Source: Gammaproteobacteria bacterium
Lineage (GTDB): Bacteria; Pseudomonadota; Gammaproteobacteria; Pseudomonadales; Azotimanducaceae
Assembly (NCBI GenBank): GCA_018667205.1
Contig: JABIVN010000199.1
Location: 1 to 12,499 of the forward strand
Direction: 5' to 3'
DNA: 12,499 nt
The notes below the pieces were generated by a model. The model saw only the letters and a program-made list of their open reading frames with translations, did no database searches and had not been told where the DNA came from. The translations under genes were made by a program, and so were the position numbers. Positions 1 to 5,944 of the stretch are shown piece by piece; position 1 is the stretch's first letter; each line of letters opens with the position of its first letter.

Positions 1-177
1 GAACGCTTAGTATAGTGGTAGTGACCGGGTAGCTGCGATAACTGCCAACTTTTAGGCCACCTTCGAGGGCAGCCTCTCGTTCATGCCCAGCTCAAATATC
101 CCATTATGAATCTTGGCCGGGCGCCTAGTCAGGCGAGACTACCCAAACAAAACTGCGACCTAGAGGGAGGATCAATC
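1..177. other. Leader region upstream of the GFA gene, no gene recognised
   Basis: No open frame of useful length enters from the left edge: all three plus frames hit stops within the first 32 bases. Positions 41-62 (aactgccaacttttaggcca and following) resemble, from memory only, the short repeats near the ends of IS21-family elements, but only one copy is present and no transposase is visible. The end of the stretch holds a strong ribosome binding site (aGGGAGG, near 163-169) that belongs to the downstream gene. Confidence 0.4.
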
Positions 178-663
178 ATGCAACTGAACGGTTCCTGCTG
201 CTGCAAATCAGTTACATTCTCGGTGGAGTCACCTCACCCTTACCCCTTCATGCACTGCTACTGTTCTATCTGCCGCAAGACGCAGGGCGGTGGTGGATTC
301 GCCATCAACATTGGCGCCGTCTATGACAGCTTGCAGATCGAGGGCGAGAAACACATCTCGTGCTTCAGTCCCATGTACACTAACCACGAAACTGGAGTGT
401 ATGAACCCAGCCCGGGACAGCGATATTTCTGCAACCAGTGCGGGAGCGGACTGTGGGTCTGGGATCCCCGCTGGAAGGAACTGGTGCATCCCTATGTTTC
501 TGCGATCGATACTCCGCTACCGATTCCGCCCGAGCGTCATCACATCTTCCTGGACAGCAAGCCCGACTGGGTGCATATTTCGGAAACTGGCGCGGACAAG
601 CAGCACGCTGGATATCCAGACGTTGGGAGCCTGGCCCAGTGGCACGAGCAGCACGGACTTTAG
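178..663 (+). CDS. GFA-family (glutathione-dependent formaldehyde-activating enzyme-like) zinc protein
   Basis: A 161-residue protein of the GFA/Mss4-like fold. The zinc-binding cysteines are visible: C7 and C9 in a CCC run at the N-terminus, C27, C29 and C32 (HCYCSICRK), and C85 and C88 (CNQCG). Family members include S-(hydroxymethyl)glutathione synthase, but most have no proven reaction, so a role in formaldehyde or glutathione-adduct handling is only possible. The start at 178 is chosen over an ATG at 106 because a very good Shine-Dalgarno (GGGAGG, 7 nt spacing) precedes it and because the GSC motif sits near the N-terminus in the family. This is the only full plus-strand gene here. Its GC-rich codon use differs from the AT-richer oxygenase genes to its right, so it probably belongs to older flanking DNA rather than to the degradation cluster. 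Confidence 0.85.
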   Translation: MQLNGSCCCKSVTFSVESPHPYPFMHCYCSICRKTQGGGGFAINIGAVYDSLQIEGEKHISCFSPMYTNHETGVYEPSPGQRYFCNQCGSGLWVWDPRWKELVHPYVSAIDTPLPIPPERHHIFLDSKPDWVHISETGADKQHAGYPDVGSLAQWHEQHGL

Positions 664-851
664 GGTCTGTCGGAAGCGGTAACTGGCTTACAGGAAAAGC
701 TTGATGTGAAGCAAAAGAATCGCTTCGCTAACAGGCGTCATCCCATAAGTATTTACGGAACAGTGAGCACAAAGCATCAAGAGCCTGGCTTCCGTTATAT
801 CGAGGAGTGAGAAATGGTAAGACCAACACACCCCATCGATTCTGGTTCTCT
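664..851. other. Convergent intergenic region between the GFA gene and the oxygenase cluster
   Basis: No complete gene is seen. It holds a short inverted repeat (GAAGC/GCTTC around 707-725) without a T-run, and the ribosome binding site and start of the possible truncated frame at 814. On the minus strand, a very short TGGT/ACCA hairpin near 815-826 follows the beta-subunit stop but is too weak to call a terminator. Confidence 0.4.
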
Positions 852-864
852 CTATACAGGATAG
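814..864 (+). pseudogene. Possible truncated 5' end of a plus-strand gene (16 codons)
   Basis: An ATG at 814 follows a strong Shine-Dalgarno (GAGGAG, 801-807 region, about 7 nt spacing). It opens a frame of only 16 codons (MVRPTHPIDSGSLYTG) that ends in TAG at 862-864, inside the 3' end of the minus-strand oxygenase beta gene. The ribosome binding site is better than chance, while the frame stops as soon as it meets the oxygenase cluster. I read this as a gene start cut off at a recombination junction near 845-852. It could also be a chance small frame. I do not recognise the peptide. Confidence 0.3.
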
Positions 865-1340
865 GCAATGTATCGTGGTAAGACATTTGTGTCGGTCACC
901 ACTTTTCTATCTATATAGCTAGCACAAGCGTTGCTAATATCAATAAGGTCAAAATATCGCCCAACGCACAAAAGCTGTGTTTGGTTGGTGTCTCTTCTGG
1001 TGTAATAAACGCTGAAATTAAATTCCGCTCGATAACCACCATCTTCGGGAGCAGTTACCGAGGTTAGCTGAGTAAAGTGACGAGTTTGATAGTGTTCCGT
1101 AGAATCAGACTGAATATCTACCACTTGCGTCACCCGGTCTTGTAAGCGTTCGTAACAATCATCGAGCATAAAAGCTATGGGGAGGTTACGGCGATAGTTC
1201 TCCTCGGCGATAAATGTATACTGTCCCCGCTTATTAAAGCAGGCTAACCATGTAGGCATGTCGAGAGCATCCAGCGCACATATGTAATCACGATTGAGCT
1301 GCTCAATTTTTTGTATTATTTCGGCAGATATTTTACTCAT
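852..1340 (-). CDS. Ring-hydroxylating oxygenase beta subunit (second module)
   Basis: A 162-residue protein with the SnoaL/NTF2-like fold expected for the small subunit of Rieske non-heme iron oxygenases. Pointers are the N-terminal helix with the pattern LNRDYICALDALDMPTWLACF, the central YERLQDRV segment typical of the family, and the TRHF strand. It carries no cofactor and supports the alpha3-beta3 assembly. The start codon shares one base with the stop of the alpha gene (TAATG), so the two are translationally coupled. Length is normal for the salicylate/anthranilate-hydroxylase group (about 160 aa). It is the last gene of the minus-strand run; no convincing terminator follows. Confidence 0.85.
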   Translation of the reverse strand: MSKISAEIIQKIEQLNRDYICALDALDMPTWLACFNKRGQYTFIAEENYRRNLPIAFMLDDCYERLQDRVTQVVDIQSDSTEHYQTRHFTQLTSVTAPEDGGYRAEFNFSVYYTRRDTNQTQLLCVGRYFDLIDISNACASYIDRKVVTDTNVLPRYIAYPV

Positions 1341-2527
1341 TATTTTTCCCTCTCAAAGCCCATTATTTTTCGATAATGCTCCCAGCGTGGTAAATTGCCA
1401 GATTCATCATTCTGCTTGACGGTAAAAGATAGTTTGTATTCGTCCTCTACGCCCTTCTGAAAAATAGCATTCCCCGGAGTTTTGTTGCCTTTATCAATGC
1501 GTGAAAAGACCGATGCATCCTCCATACTCACCAAGCCGCAAGGACCTAGGAGATTGCTGGATTGGCGAATTCGATGTCGTATCATTTCATCATCATCGTC
1601 TTCATGGGTAAAGTATGCATAGTGAACTTCCGTTCCTTTGGGGCCTCTTGGAAAGGCGTATCGAACGTTCAGCATGTCCATGTGTTTACTAAAAACCGTC
1701 AGTGGGAACGACATTAATACAATGGAGCCCGAACTGGTATCAGTTCCTTTAAAGTCTAAAACAGAAGCATCTTTTAAAGCCTCTACTTTATCTGGTACTT
1801 TAATCTCGGACTCAAATGCCAGGTGGCCATTTTCAGTAACCTTTTGGAAGCCTTTACCCCCTTGCCAATTGAGTAAAGCAAAGGCTTTGTGCAATAAGGG
1901 AGCGTGATAACCGTCGTTATCGCAATAGGCCTTCCAGTTACAGTTGTACATAATTTTTTGATAGCCAATGAGTTTCAAGCGGCCATCACCACCAAGTATA
2001 CGGCCTAGCGGCTCATAGAAACTTTCACCGAGGTAGTCTTTTAATGGCGGTGTTTTATCGCTCATTGTGACCCAATGAAGACCACAAAATTCTTCACTAC
2101 GTAATTGATGCAAACTGAAGTCTTTTTTGTCGAAATCAGCGGTAAATTCCTGGCTGTTAGGACAACCAACAAGCTCCCCTTGCGGACTAAATAACCATCG
2201 ATGGTAAGGGCATTCGAATTCTTTCTTATTACCGGAGCATTCTGTTATTAATGCGGTGCCTCGATGTGTACAGGTATTTTGAAATACTCTGATCTCGCCG
2301 TCCTCGCCGTGAACGGCGAAAATGGGCATTTCACCCAATTCAGCCGCTTTGTAATCTCCTGGATTGGGGATTTCGGCATGATGAACTATGGGGTGCCACT
2401 CCTCACCATAAAAAATGGCATTCAGTTCTTTTGGCCAAAGCTCTTCCATTTCAAATACAGCTTTTGGAACTTCATTGTATTTTTTTGGCCATATTAGCAA
2501 GGGCTCATCGTTTCTTTGGTTTGCCAT
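1340..2527 (-). CDS. Ring-hydroxylating oxygenase alpha subunit, salicylate/anthranilate-hydroxylase-like
   Basis: A 395-residue catalytic subunit. The N-terminal Rieske domain has C86-x-H88 (CTHRG) and C106-x2-H109 (CPYHRW); an Arg stands where most oxygenases have Gly after the second His. The catalytic domain has the mononuclear-iron motif D205-x2-H208-x4-H213 (NDGYHAPLLH), with D337 (SMEDAS) the likely third ligand. Length and the conserved stretches WHPI..AEIPNPGDY, GYQK and FPRGP suggest the NagG/AndAc/AhdA group, which hydroxylate salicylate, anthranilate or similar carboxylated aromatics, often with decarboxylation. The exact substrate cannot be read. Shine-Dalgarno AAGGA lies 6-7 nt before the ATG. 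No ferredoxin or reductase gene is adjacent, so electrons must come from elsewhere. Composition is AT-richer than the dmp genes. Confidence 0.88.
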   Translation of the reverse strand: MANQRNDEPLLIWPKKYNEVPKAVFEMEELWPKELNAIFYGEEWHPIVHHAEIPNPGDYKAAELGEMPIFAVHGEDGEIRVFQNTCTHRGTALITECSGNKKEFECPYHRWLFSPQGELVGCPNSQEFTADFDKKDFSLHQLRSEEFCGLHWVTMSDKTPPLKDYLGESFYEPLGRILGGDGRLKLIGYQKIMYNCNWKAYCDNDGYHAPLLHKAFALLNWQGGKGFQKVTENGHLAFESEIKVPDKVEALKDASVLDFKGTDTSSGSIVLMSFPLTVFSKHMDMLNVRYAFPRGPKGTEVHYAYFTHEDDDDEMIRHRIRQSSNLLGPCGLVSMEDASVFSRIDKGNKTPGNAIFQKGVEDEYKLSFTVKQNDESGNLPRWEHYRKIMGFEREK

Positions 2528-2690
2528 AATTAATCCTTTTTAAATACTACTTCAGTTTAAAAGGGCTGCTTTATTATCCAATGTTGCCAAAGCAGATTGA
2601 ACCACCATCTTTTGCCACCATCTTTTGCCACCAACTTATCTCGTATTCTTTCATTTTTTTAATTTCATTACCGCCAGTCAATCGGTGAGA
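2528..2690. promoter_or_regulatory. Intergenic region with candidate promoter/operator upstream of the second RHO
   Basis: A 163-bp gap with no gene. It contains a 13-bp tandem repeat (2602-2633) and a 7-bp perfect inverted repeat, CTGCTTT (2566-2572) / AAAGCAG (2589-2595), with a 16-nt loop. On the minus strand a weak sigma-70-like pair, TTCAAT - 17 nt - GATAAT, lies within it (-10 near 2574-2579). Together these suggest the alpha/beta pair to its left may be separately transcribed and regulated. The promoter call is weak; the repeats are directly visible. Confidence 0.3.
2602..2633. repeat. 13-bp direct tandem repeat, about 2.5 copies
   Basis: The unit ccaccatcttttg occurs at 2602-2614 and again, without change, at 2615-2627, followed by a partial copy (ccacca) at 2628-2633. 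It lies between the DUF1330 gene and the second oxygenase, in the likely promoter region of the latter. It may be slippage-derived or form repeated half-sites for a regulator. Confidence 0.85.
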
Positions 2691-2981
2691 CTACATCTCC
2701 GAACTACCGACGGCGATCAGTGACGTGGCACTTTTCTTTCGAATTTCTTTAATTGGTTGATAGTCGGGGTCCGATAGAAACGCCTTCGCCGCGGACTTGC
2801 CTGGAAACTCGATAACGAGCATCCGTTTTGGGCACCAATCTCCCTCCATTGTTTCGAAGTCTGAGATTCTATGGGTTATCTTGCCTCCATGCTTTCTAAT
2901 TAGGGGCAGAACCAGGGGCGGATATTTCGAGTAACCGTCCGGGTCGTTTATATCTAAGTCTACTATTGCATACGCTTTCAT
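2691..2981 (-). CDS. DUF1330-family small protein
   Basis: A 96-residue protein of the DUF1330 family (dimeric alpha/beta-barrel, ferredoxin-like fold). Visible family features are the opening strand MKAYAIVDLDI, the Asp-Pro-x-x-Tyr segment (NDPDGYSKY), the Gly-Gly turn (RKHGGK) and the RMLVIEFP strand followed by a helix and DPDYQPIKEIR. Function is not established for the family; members are often found in aromatic or carboxylate catabolic clusters. The start at 2981 is preferred because the family domain begins there and a GAG lies 7 nt upstream; an alternative ATG at 3011 would add 10 residues (MINNILTSKP) and has no Shine-Dalgarno. It lies downstream of the dehydrogenase gene on the same strand with an 81-bp gap, so co-transcription is likely. 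Confidence 0.75.
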   Translation of the reverse strand: MKAYAIVDLDINDPDGYSKYPPLVLPLIRKHGGKITHRISDFETMEGDWCPKRMLVIEFPGKSAAKAFLSDPDYQPIKEIRKKSATSLIAVGSSEM

Positions 2982-3062
2982 GGGTTTACTCGTCAAAATA
3001 TTATTTATCATTGTTGGTTTGGCTATGAACTCCCATGGGACGGTAGGAAATCCATTATTGAA

Positions 3063-3845
3063 TCAGCCTATCCCTCCACCGGCCACATTTAACGTTTCGC
3101 CTGTTATGTACGACGCTTCATCTGCCGCCAAAAAACATATCGCTGCCGCTTCCTCTTCTGGTGTGCCGTAACGTCTCATGGGGGTATCCCGTAGGGTTTG
3201 ATCAATAACGCCCTGCATGCCTGCTTGGTCAATCTCGGTCAATGCTTCCGTAGTTCTAGGAATCGCTCGCTCTCCCTGGTCGATACCGCCTGGGTTGACA
3301 CAGTTCACCCGCACACCGTGTTCTGCAAGTTCCAACGCCAAGCAGGTTGTTATAGCTTGTACGCCGCCTTTGGCCGCTGAGTAGGGCACTCGATTGATCC
3401 CCCGTGTAGCCACCGACCCCACGTTAACAATCGCACCATGCTTTTGTTCGATCATGTAGGGTATAACAGCCCGGCAGCACCACAGAGTTGGCCACAGAGA
3501 ACGGTTGATTTCTTTCTCAATTTGGTCCTCCGGGTATTCCCAAAAAGGCTTTGTCCAAATGGTCCCCCCAACGTTATGCACGGACACATCAATGCGCCCA
3601 AATTTATCCATGGTTGTTTGCATTGCCTCCTTTGCACCTGCACTGGTTTCCAAATCAACCACGCATACCTCGGCTATTCCACCCTTGTCACGAATCTGTT
3701 TTTGCACAAGCCGCGCTTGCTTTTCCGCCCTGTCCGCGATCACTATCTCCCCACCTTCGCGAGCGAACCGTATTGCACAAGCCTTACCAATGCCCTGTGC
3801 AGCGCCAGTTACGATAACCACCTTGTTTTTAAAACGTTGTTCCAT
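3063..3845 (-). CDS. cis-Dihydrodiol dehydrogenase, SDR family, BenD/XylL/CmtB-like
   Basis: A 260-residue classical short-chain dehydrogenase. It has the dinucleotide motif TGAAQGIG (13-20), an acidic D38 at the end of the second strand (favouring NAD+ over NADP+), NVGG (91-94) in place of the usual NAG, and the catalytic S144, Y155 and K159 (YSAAK). The stretches GGTIW, SLWPTLWCCRAV, NVGSVATRGINRVPY and ASYITG closely recall the benzoate/toluate cis-diol dehydrogenases BenD and XylL and the cumate enzyme CmtB. These oxidise dihydrodiols bearing a carboxylate, in the benzoate case with CO2 loss, to catechols. It directly follows the first oxygenase pair, with its own Shine-Dalgarno (AAGGGA, 6 nt), so it probably acts on that oxygenase's product. 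Confidence 0.87.
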   Translation of the reverse strand: MEQRFKNKVVIVTGAAQGIGKACAIRFAREGGEIVIADRAEKQARLVQKQIRDKGGIAEVCVVDLETSAGAKEAMQTTMDKFGRIDVSVHNVGGTIWTKPFWEYPEDQIEKEINRSLWPTLWCCRAVIPYMIEQKHGAIVNVGSVATRGINRVPYSAAKGGVQAITTCLALELAEHGVRVNCVNPGGIDQGERAIPRTTEALTEIDQAGMQGVIDQTLRDTPMRRYGTPEEEAAAICFLAADEASYITGETLNVAGGGIG

Positions 3846-3920
3846 TTATATTCCCTTCGAAAATATTTATCTCGGTGACATTTCCGGCACTTGCTATTCC
3901 GTAATAATTCAAAGAAGTAA

Positions 3921-4439
3921 TTAAAAAAAGAAATTTATATTACTATCCAGTACCACGCCATCATCCAATGCAACTGTCCTCTTCAATAACTGAAATCCGG
4001 AGGCAGTTTTCTTCCAAATATCATTTCTTCCAGCGGTAAAACGTTTACGCTCCGCATCGAGACGGCTACGGTGTATTTCGATAATCGAATATGCAGTGAA
4101 CTCGTCTGCCTTGTCTGAATCAAACACTTCAATATTAGAAACAATATGCCGGATTGCATTAACCGGATTTTCAGCCCACACAAAGCCCGTTTTGATTCGG
4201 CCAATGCGCATCAGTAACGATCGCTTATCATCATTAAATATTGGTGTCTTTTTAGGAGCACTTGCCTGTGTTCTATCTTCTCTGAAACGTCGCTGAGGCA
4301 TCTCCATCTCGTACTGAACGTCATCAGAGAGTAAGTCAAGCCAATCATCATAGCGTTCAGCGCTGAGTAATCTTGCTTCCCGGAATAATAGTTGCTGTAG
4401 GGATAAGTAGATTTCCTTTGATACTGATGCTTCATTCAT
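3921..4439 (-). CDS. Ring-hydroxylating dioxygenase beta subunit (first module)
   Basis: A 172-residue small subunit with the SnoaL/NTF2-like fold. The helix LLFREARLLSAERYDDWLDLLSDD, the central MRIGRIKTGFVWAENP segment and the C-terminal strand ending in NFFF match the beta subunits of the biphenyl/toluene/PAH dioxygenase group, somewhat longer than the second beta subunit in this window. The ATG overlaps the stop codon of the alpha gene by one base (TGATG), implying coupled translation and equal stoichiometry. No metal-binding function is expected. The C-terminal codons lie in a strongly AT-rich stretch. Confidence 0.87.
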   Translation of the reverse strand: MNEASVSKEIYLSLQQLLFREARLLSAERYDDWLDLLSDDVQYEMEMPQRRFREDRTQASAPKKTPIFNDDKRSLLMRIGRIKTGFVWAENPVNAIRHIVSNIEVFDSDKADEFTAYSIIEIHRSRLDAERKRFTAGRNDIWKKTASGFQLLKRTVALDDGVVLDSNINFFF

Positions 4440-5842
4440 CAGCCTGCCTCTGTTGCGCGGGCTTCTTCCAAACTGTTATAGGTAGGTATACCGGACCAAT
4501 TATTGGCGCGCATCATTTCCTGCCAGCGACGGTAAATATAACGCTGGTTTTGTTCACATATAAGCCCATTACTAACTACCCCCGGCAGTTCTTTCCGGCT
4601 GTGTTCGCCGCCGATAGCCATATTGGTGTAGATATCCATCTGCTTCGTGCGCCAGCCACGGCTTTGCTCAGTTATGGCCTGTAAATTATCCCCATCATCG
4701 TTATCGAACAAACCAGCTGGTCCAAACGTGCGACTGACGTTATTTAAAATCATTGATTTTAAACCTTCGGGCATTTCTTTATCGACCATAGCCCAGGTCC
4801 ACATTTCTAACTTGCCAGGGCCCTTCGGGTGGTATACACGAAACCAGTTTAGTCCGGGTAGCATCTGTAAATTAGGAAACACCGTTAGGTTGATCTGAGA
4901 GCCCCACATGTTTTTCCCGCGATACTCACCCAATCGATCAATAACATTTTCCCGGTTTTTCCCCAGATAATTCTCAGCTATTTCCGGGTCCGGGTAAAAG
5001 GCGTAACCTGATTTTCCGTCGAGTGCAGCCAGAACGGCATGTCCATTCAAGCCAGCCACTGAAACAGCAGCTGAATTATCAACTGAAGTATTTCCCACCT
5101 CCATATCGGTAAGCTTACTGCTGGATGATACTGTCATGGCGCCGGCATGTGCCCAGCCCAGGTGGTAGCCATCTCCGGATACGTTTTCTACCGGCAATTT
5201 CCAGTTGATAGGTAATTCAACCTTCATCGCAGTACCTATTAATTCGGTTCCTTCCGGCATTGCGTCAAGCCAAATGTCGAGATACCACTTCATCTCGCCC
5301 AAATAGTCTTCGAGGCTCGGTGCCGATTTATCAAATGTGGCGAAAATCAGGCCCTTATAACATGCCAGTTGAGCGACCTCTATCAGGCCGTATTTTGATT
5401 TATCCAGTTTGTTATAATAGGCTTCCGCTTCTAACGGAACCCCGTTGAGTTTTCCATCAGAACCAAAACCCCAGCCGTGATAGTTGCACACAAAAGACTT
5501 CTTGTTTCCATGATCTGCTTTGCACAGCCGATTGCCTCTATGAGTGCAGGTGTTTAGAAATGCTTTAACGGAATAATCTTTTTGCCGTACGACAAGAACC
5601 TCGTCTTCACCCATGAAGGTTCTTATAAAGTCACCAGGATTGCCAATTTGACAATCGTGCGCCAAAAATAGCCAACACCGCCCAAATATTTTTTCCATTT
5701 CTAATTGGTAAATATCCGGGTCGGAATAGATGATGCGTTTTTGACGTCCCGTTTTGAAATCAATCAGTGTTTCAAGATCATCCATCGTAAGTTTTCCAGC
5801 GAATACATCATGAGCTTCCAGGGTTTTTTCAGGTAATAGCAA
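4439..5842 (-). CDS. Ring-hydroxylating dioxygenase alpha subunit, biphenyl/PAH-dioxygenase-like
   Basis: A 467-residue catalytic subunit. The Rieske [2Fe-2S] ligands are C99-x-H101 (CTHRGN) and C119-x2-H122 (CNYHGW). The mononuclear iron site is D224-x2-H227-x4-H232 (GDGYHLGWAH), with an Asp of the FDNDDGDN segment (382 or 383) as third ligand. FGPAGLFDNDDGDN and the overall length place it near the toluene/biphenyl and PAH dioxygenase large subunits rather than the shorter BenA type; the substrate cannot be fixed. The start is a TTG at 5842 with AGGT 7 nt upstream; an in-frame TGA lies further upstream, so no earlier start exists. An ATG at 5785 (residue 20) is the main alternative. Neither a ferredoxin nor a reductase gene accompanies it, and the following SDR suggests a carboxylated substrate. 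Confidence 0.88.
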   Translation of the reverse strand: MLLPEKTLEAHDVFAGKLTMDDLETLIDFKTGRQKRIIYSDPDIYQLEMEKIFGRCWLFLAHDCQIGNPGDFIRTFMGEDEVLVVRQKDYSVKAFLNTCTHRGNRLCKADHGNKKSFVCNYHGWGFGSDGKLNGVPLEAEAYYNKLDKSKYGLIEVAQLACYKGLIFATFDKSAPSLEDYLGEMKWYLDIWLDAMPEGTELIGTAMKVELPINWKLPVENVSGDGYHLGWAHAGAMTVSSSSKLTDMEVGNTSVDNSAAVSVAGLNGHAVLAALDGKSGYAFYPDPEIAENYLGKNRENVIDRLGEYRGKNMWGSQINLTVFPNLQMLPGLNWFRVYHPKGPGKLEMWTWAMVDKEMPEGLKSMILNNVSRTFGPAGLFDNDDGDNLQAITEQSRGWRTKQMDIYTNMAIGGEHSRKELPGVVSNGLICEQNQRYIYRRWQEMMRANNWSGIPTYNSLEEARATEAG

Positions 5843-5913
5843 TGCATTACCTATAAAAAATGTAGAACTATTTCACCCGTACTACTCTCAGAAAAAAGTG
5901 CTTTTCATAAATT

Positions 5914-5939
5914 AAAAAAAAATTGAAGAGCCTCCCCAA
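5914..5939 (-). terminator. Candidate intrinsic terminator after the phenol-degradation operon
   Basis: On the minus strand, just after the stop of the GlcG-like gene, the sequence TTGGGGAGGCTCTTCAA (5939-5923) can fold into a 7-bp stem with two G-U pairs and a 3-nt loop, and is followed at once by nine T residues (5922-5914). Position and T-run fit a rho-independent terminator that ends or attenuates the dmp-type transcript before the oxygenase block. The stem is modest, so read-through is likely. Confidence 0.5.
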
Positions 5940-5944
5940 CACTG

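Noticed and set aside
5..35. tRNA-like string (TTAGTATAGTGGTAGT) resembling a D-arm.
   Set aside because: No acceptor stem, anticodon arm or T-arm with GTTCGA follows at the right distance; it is a chance likeness to a eukaryotic-type D-arm.
290..682. Overlapping frames (130 and 88 codons) inside the GFA gene.
   Set aside because: They are other-frame readings of GC-rich coding DNA; the GFA frame has the cysteine motifs and the strong ribosome binding site.
31..690. Similarity between positions 31-49 and 673-690 flanking the GFA gene, as if direct repeats of a mobile unit.
   Set aside because: Only a short core matches (gcg-taactg) with several mismatches; not enough to claim flanking repeats.
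3438..3878. Plus-strand open frames opposite the SDR gene, up to 146 codons.
   Set aside because: The SDR has all catalytic motifs on the minus strand; these plus frames have no recognisable domain and no ribosome binding site.
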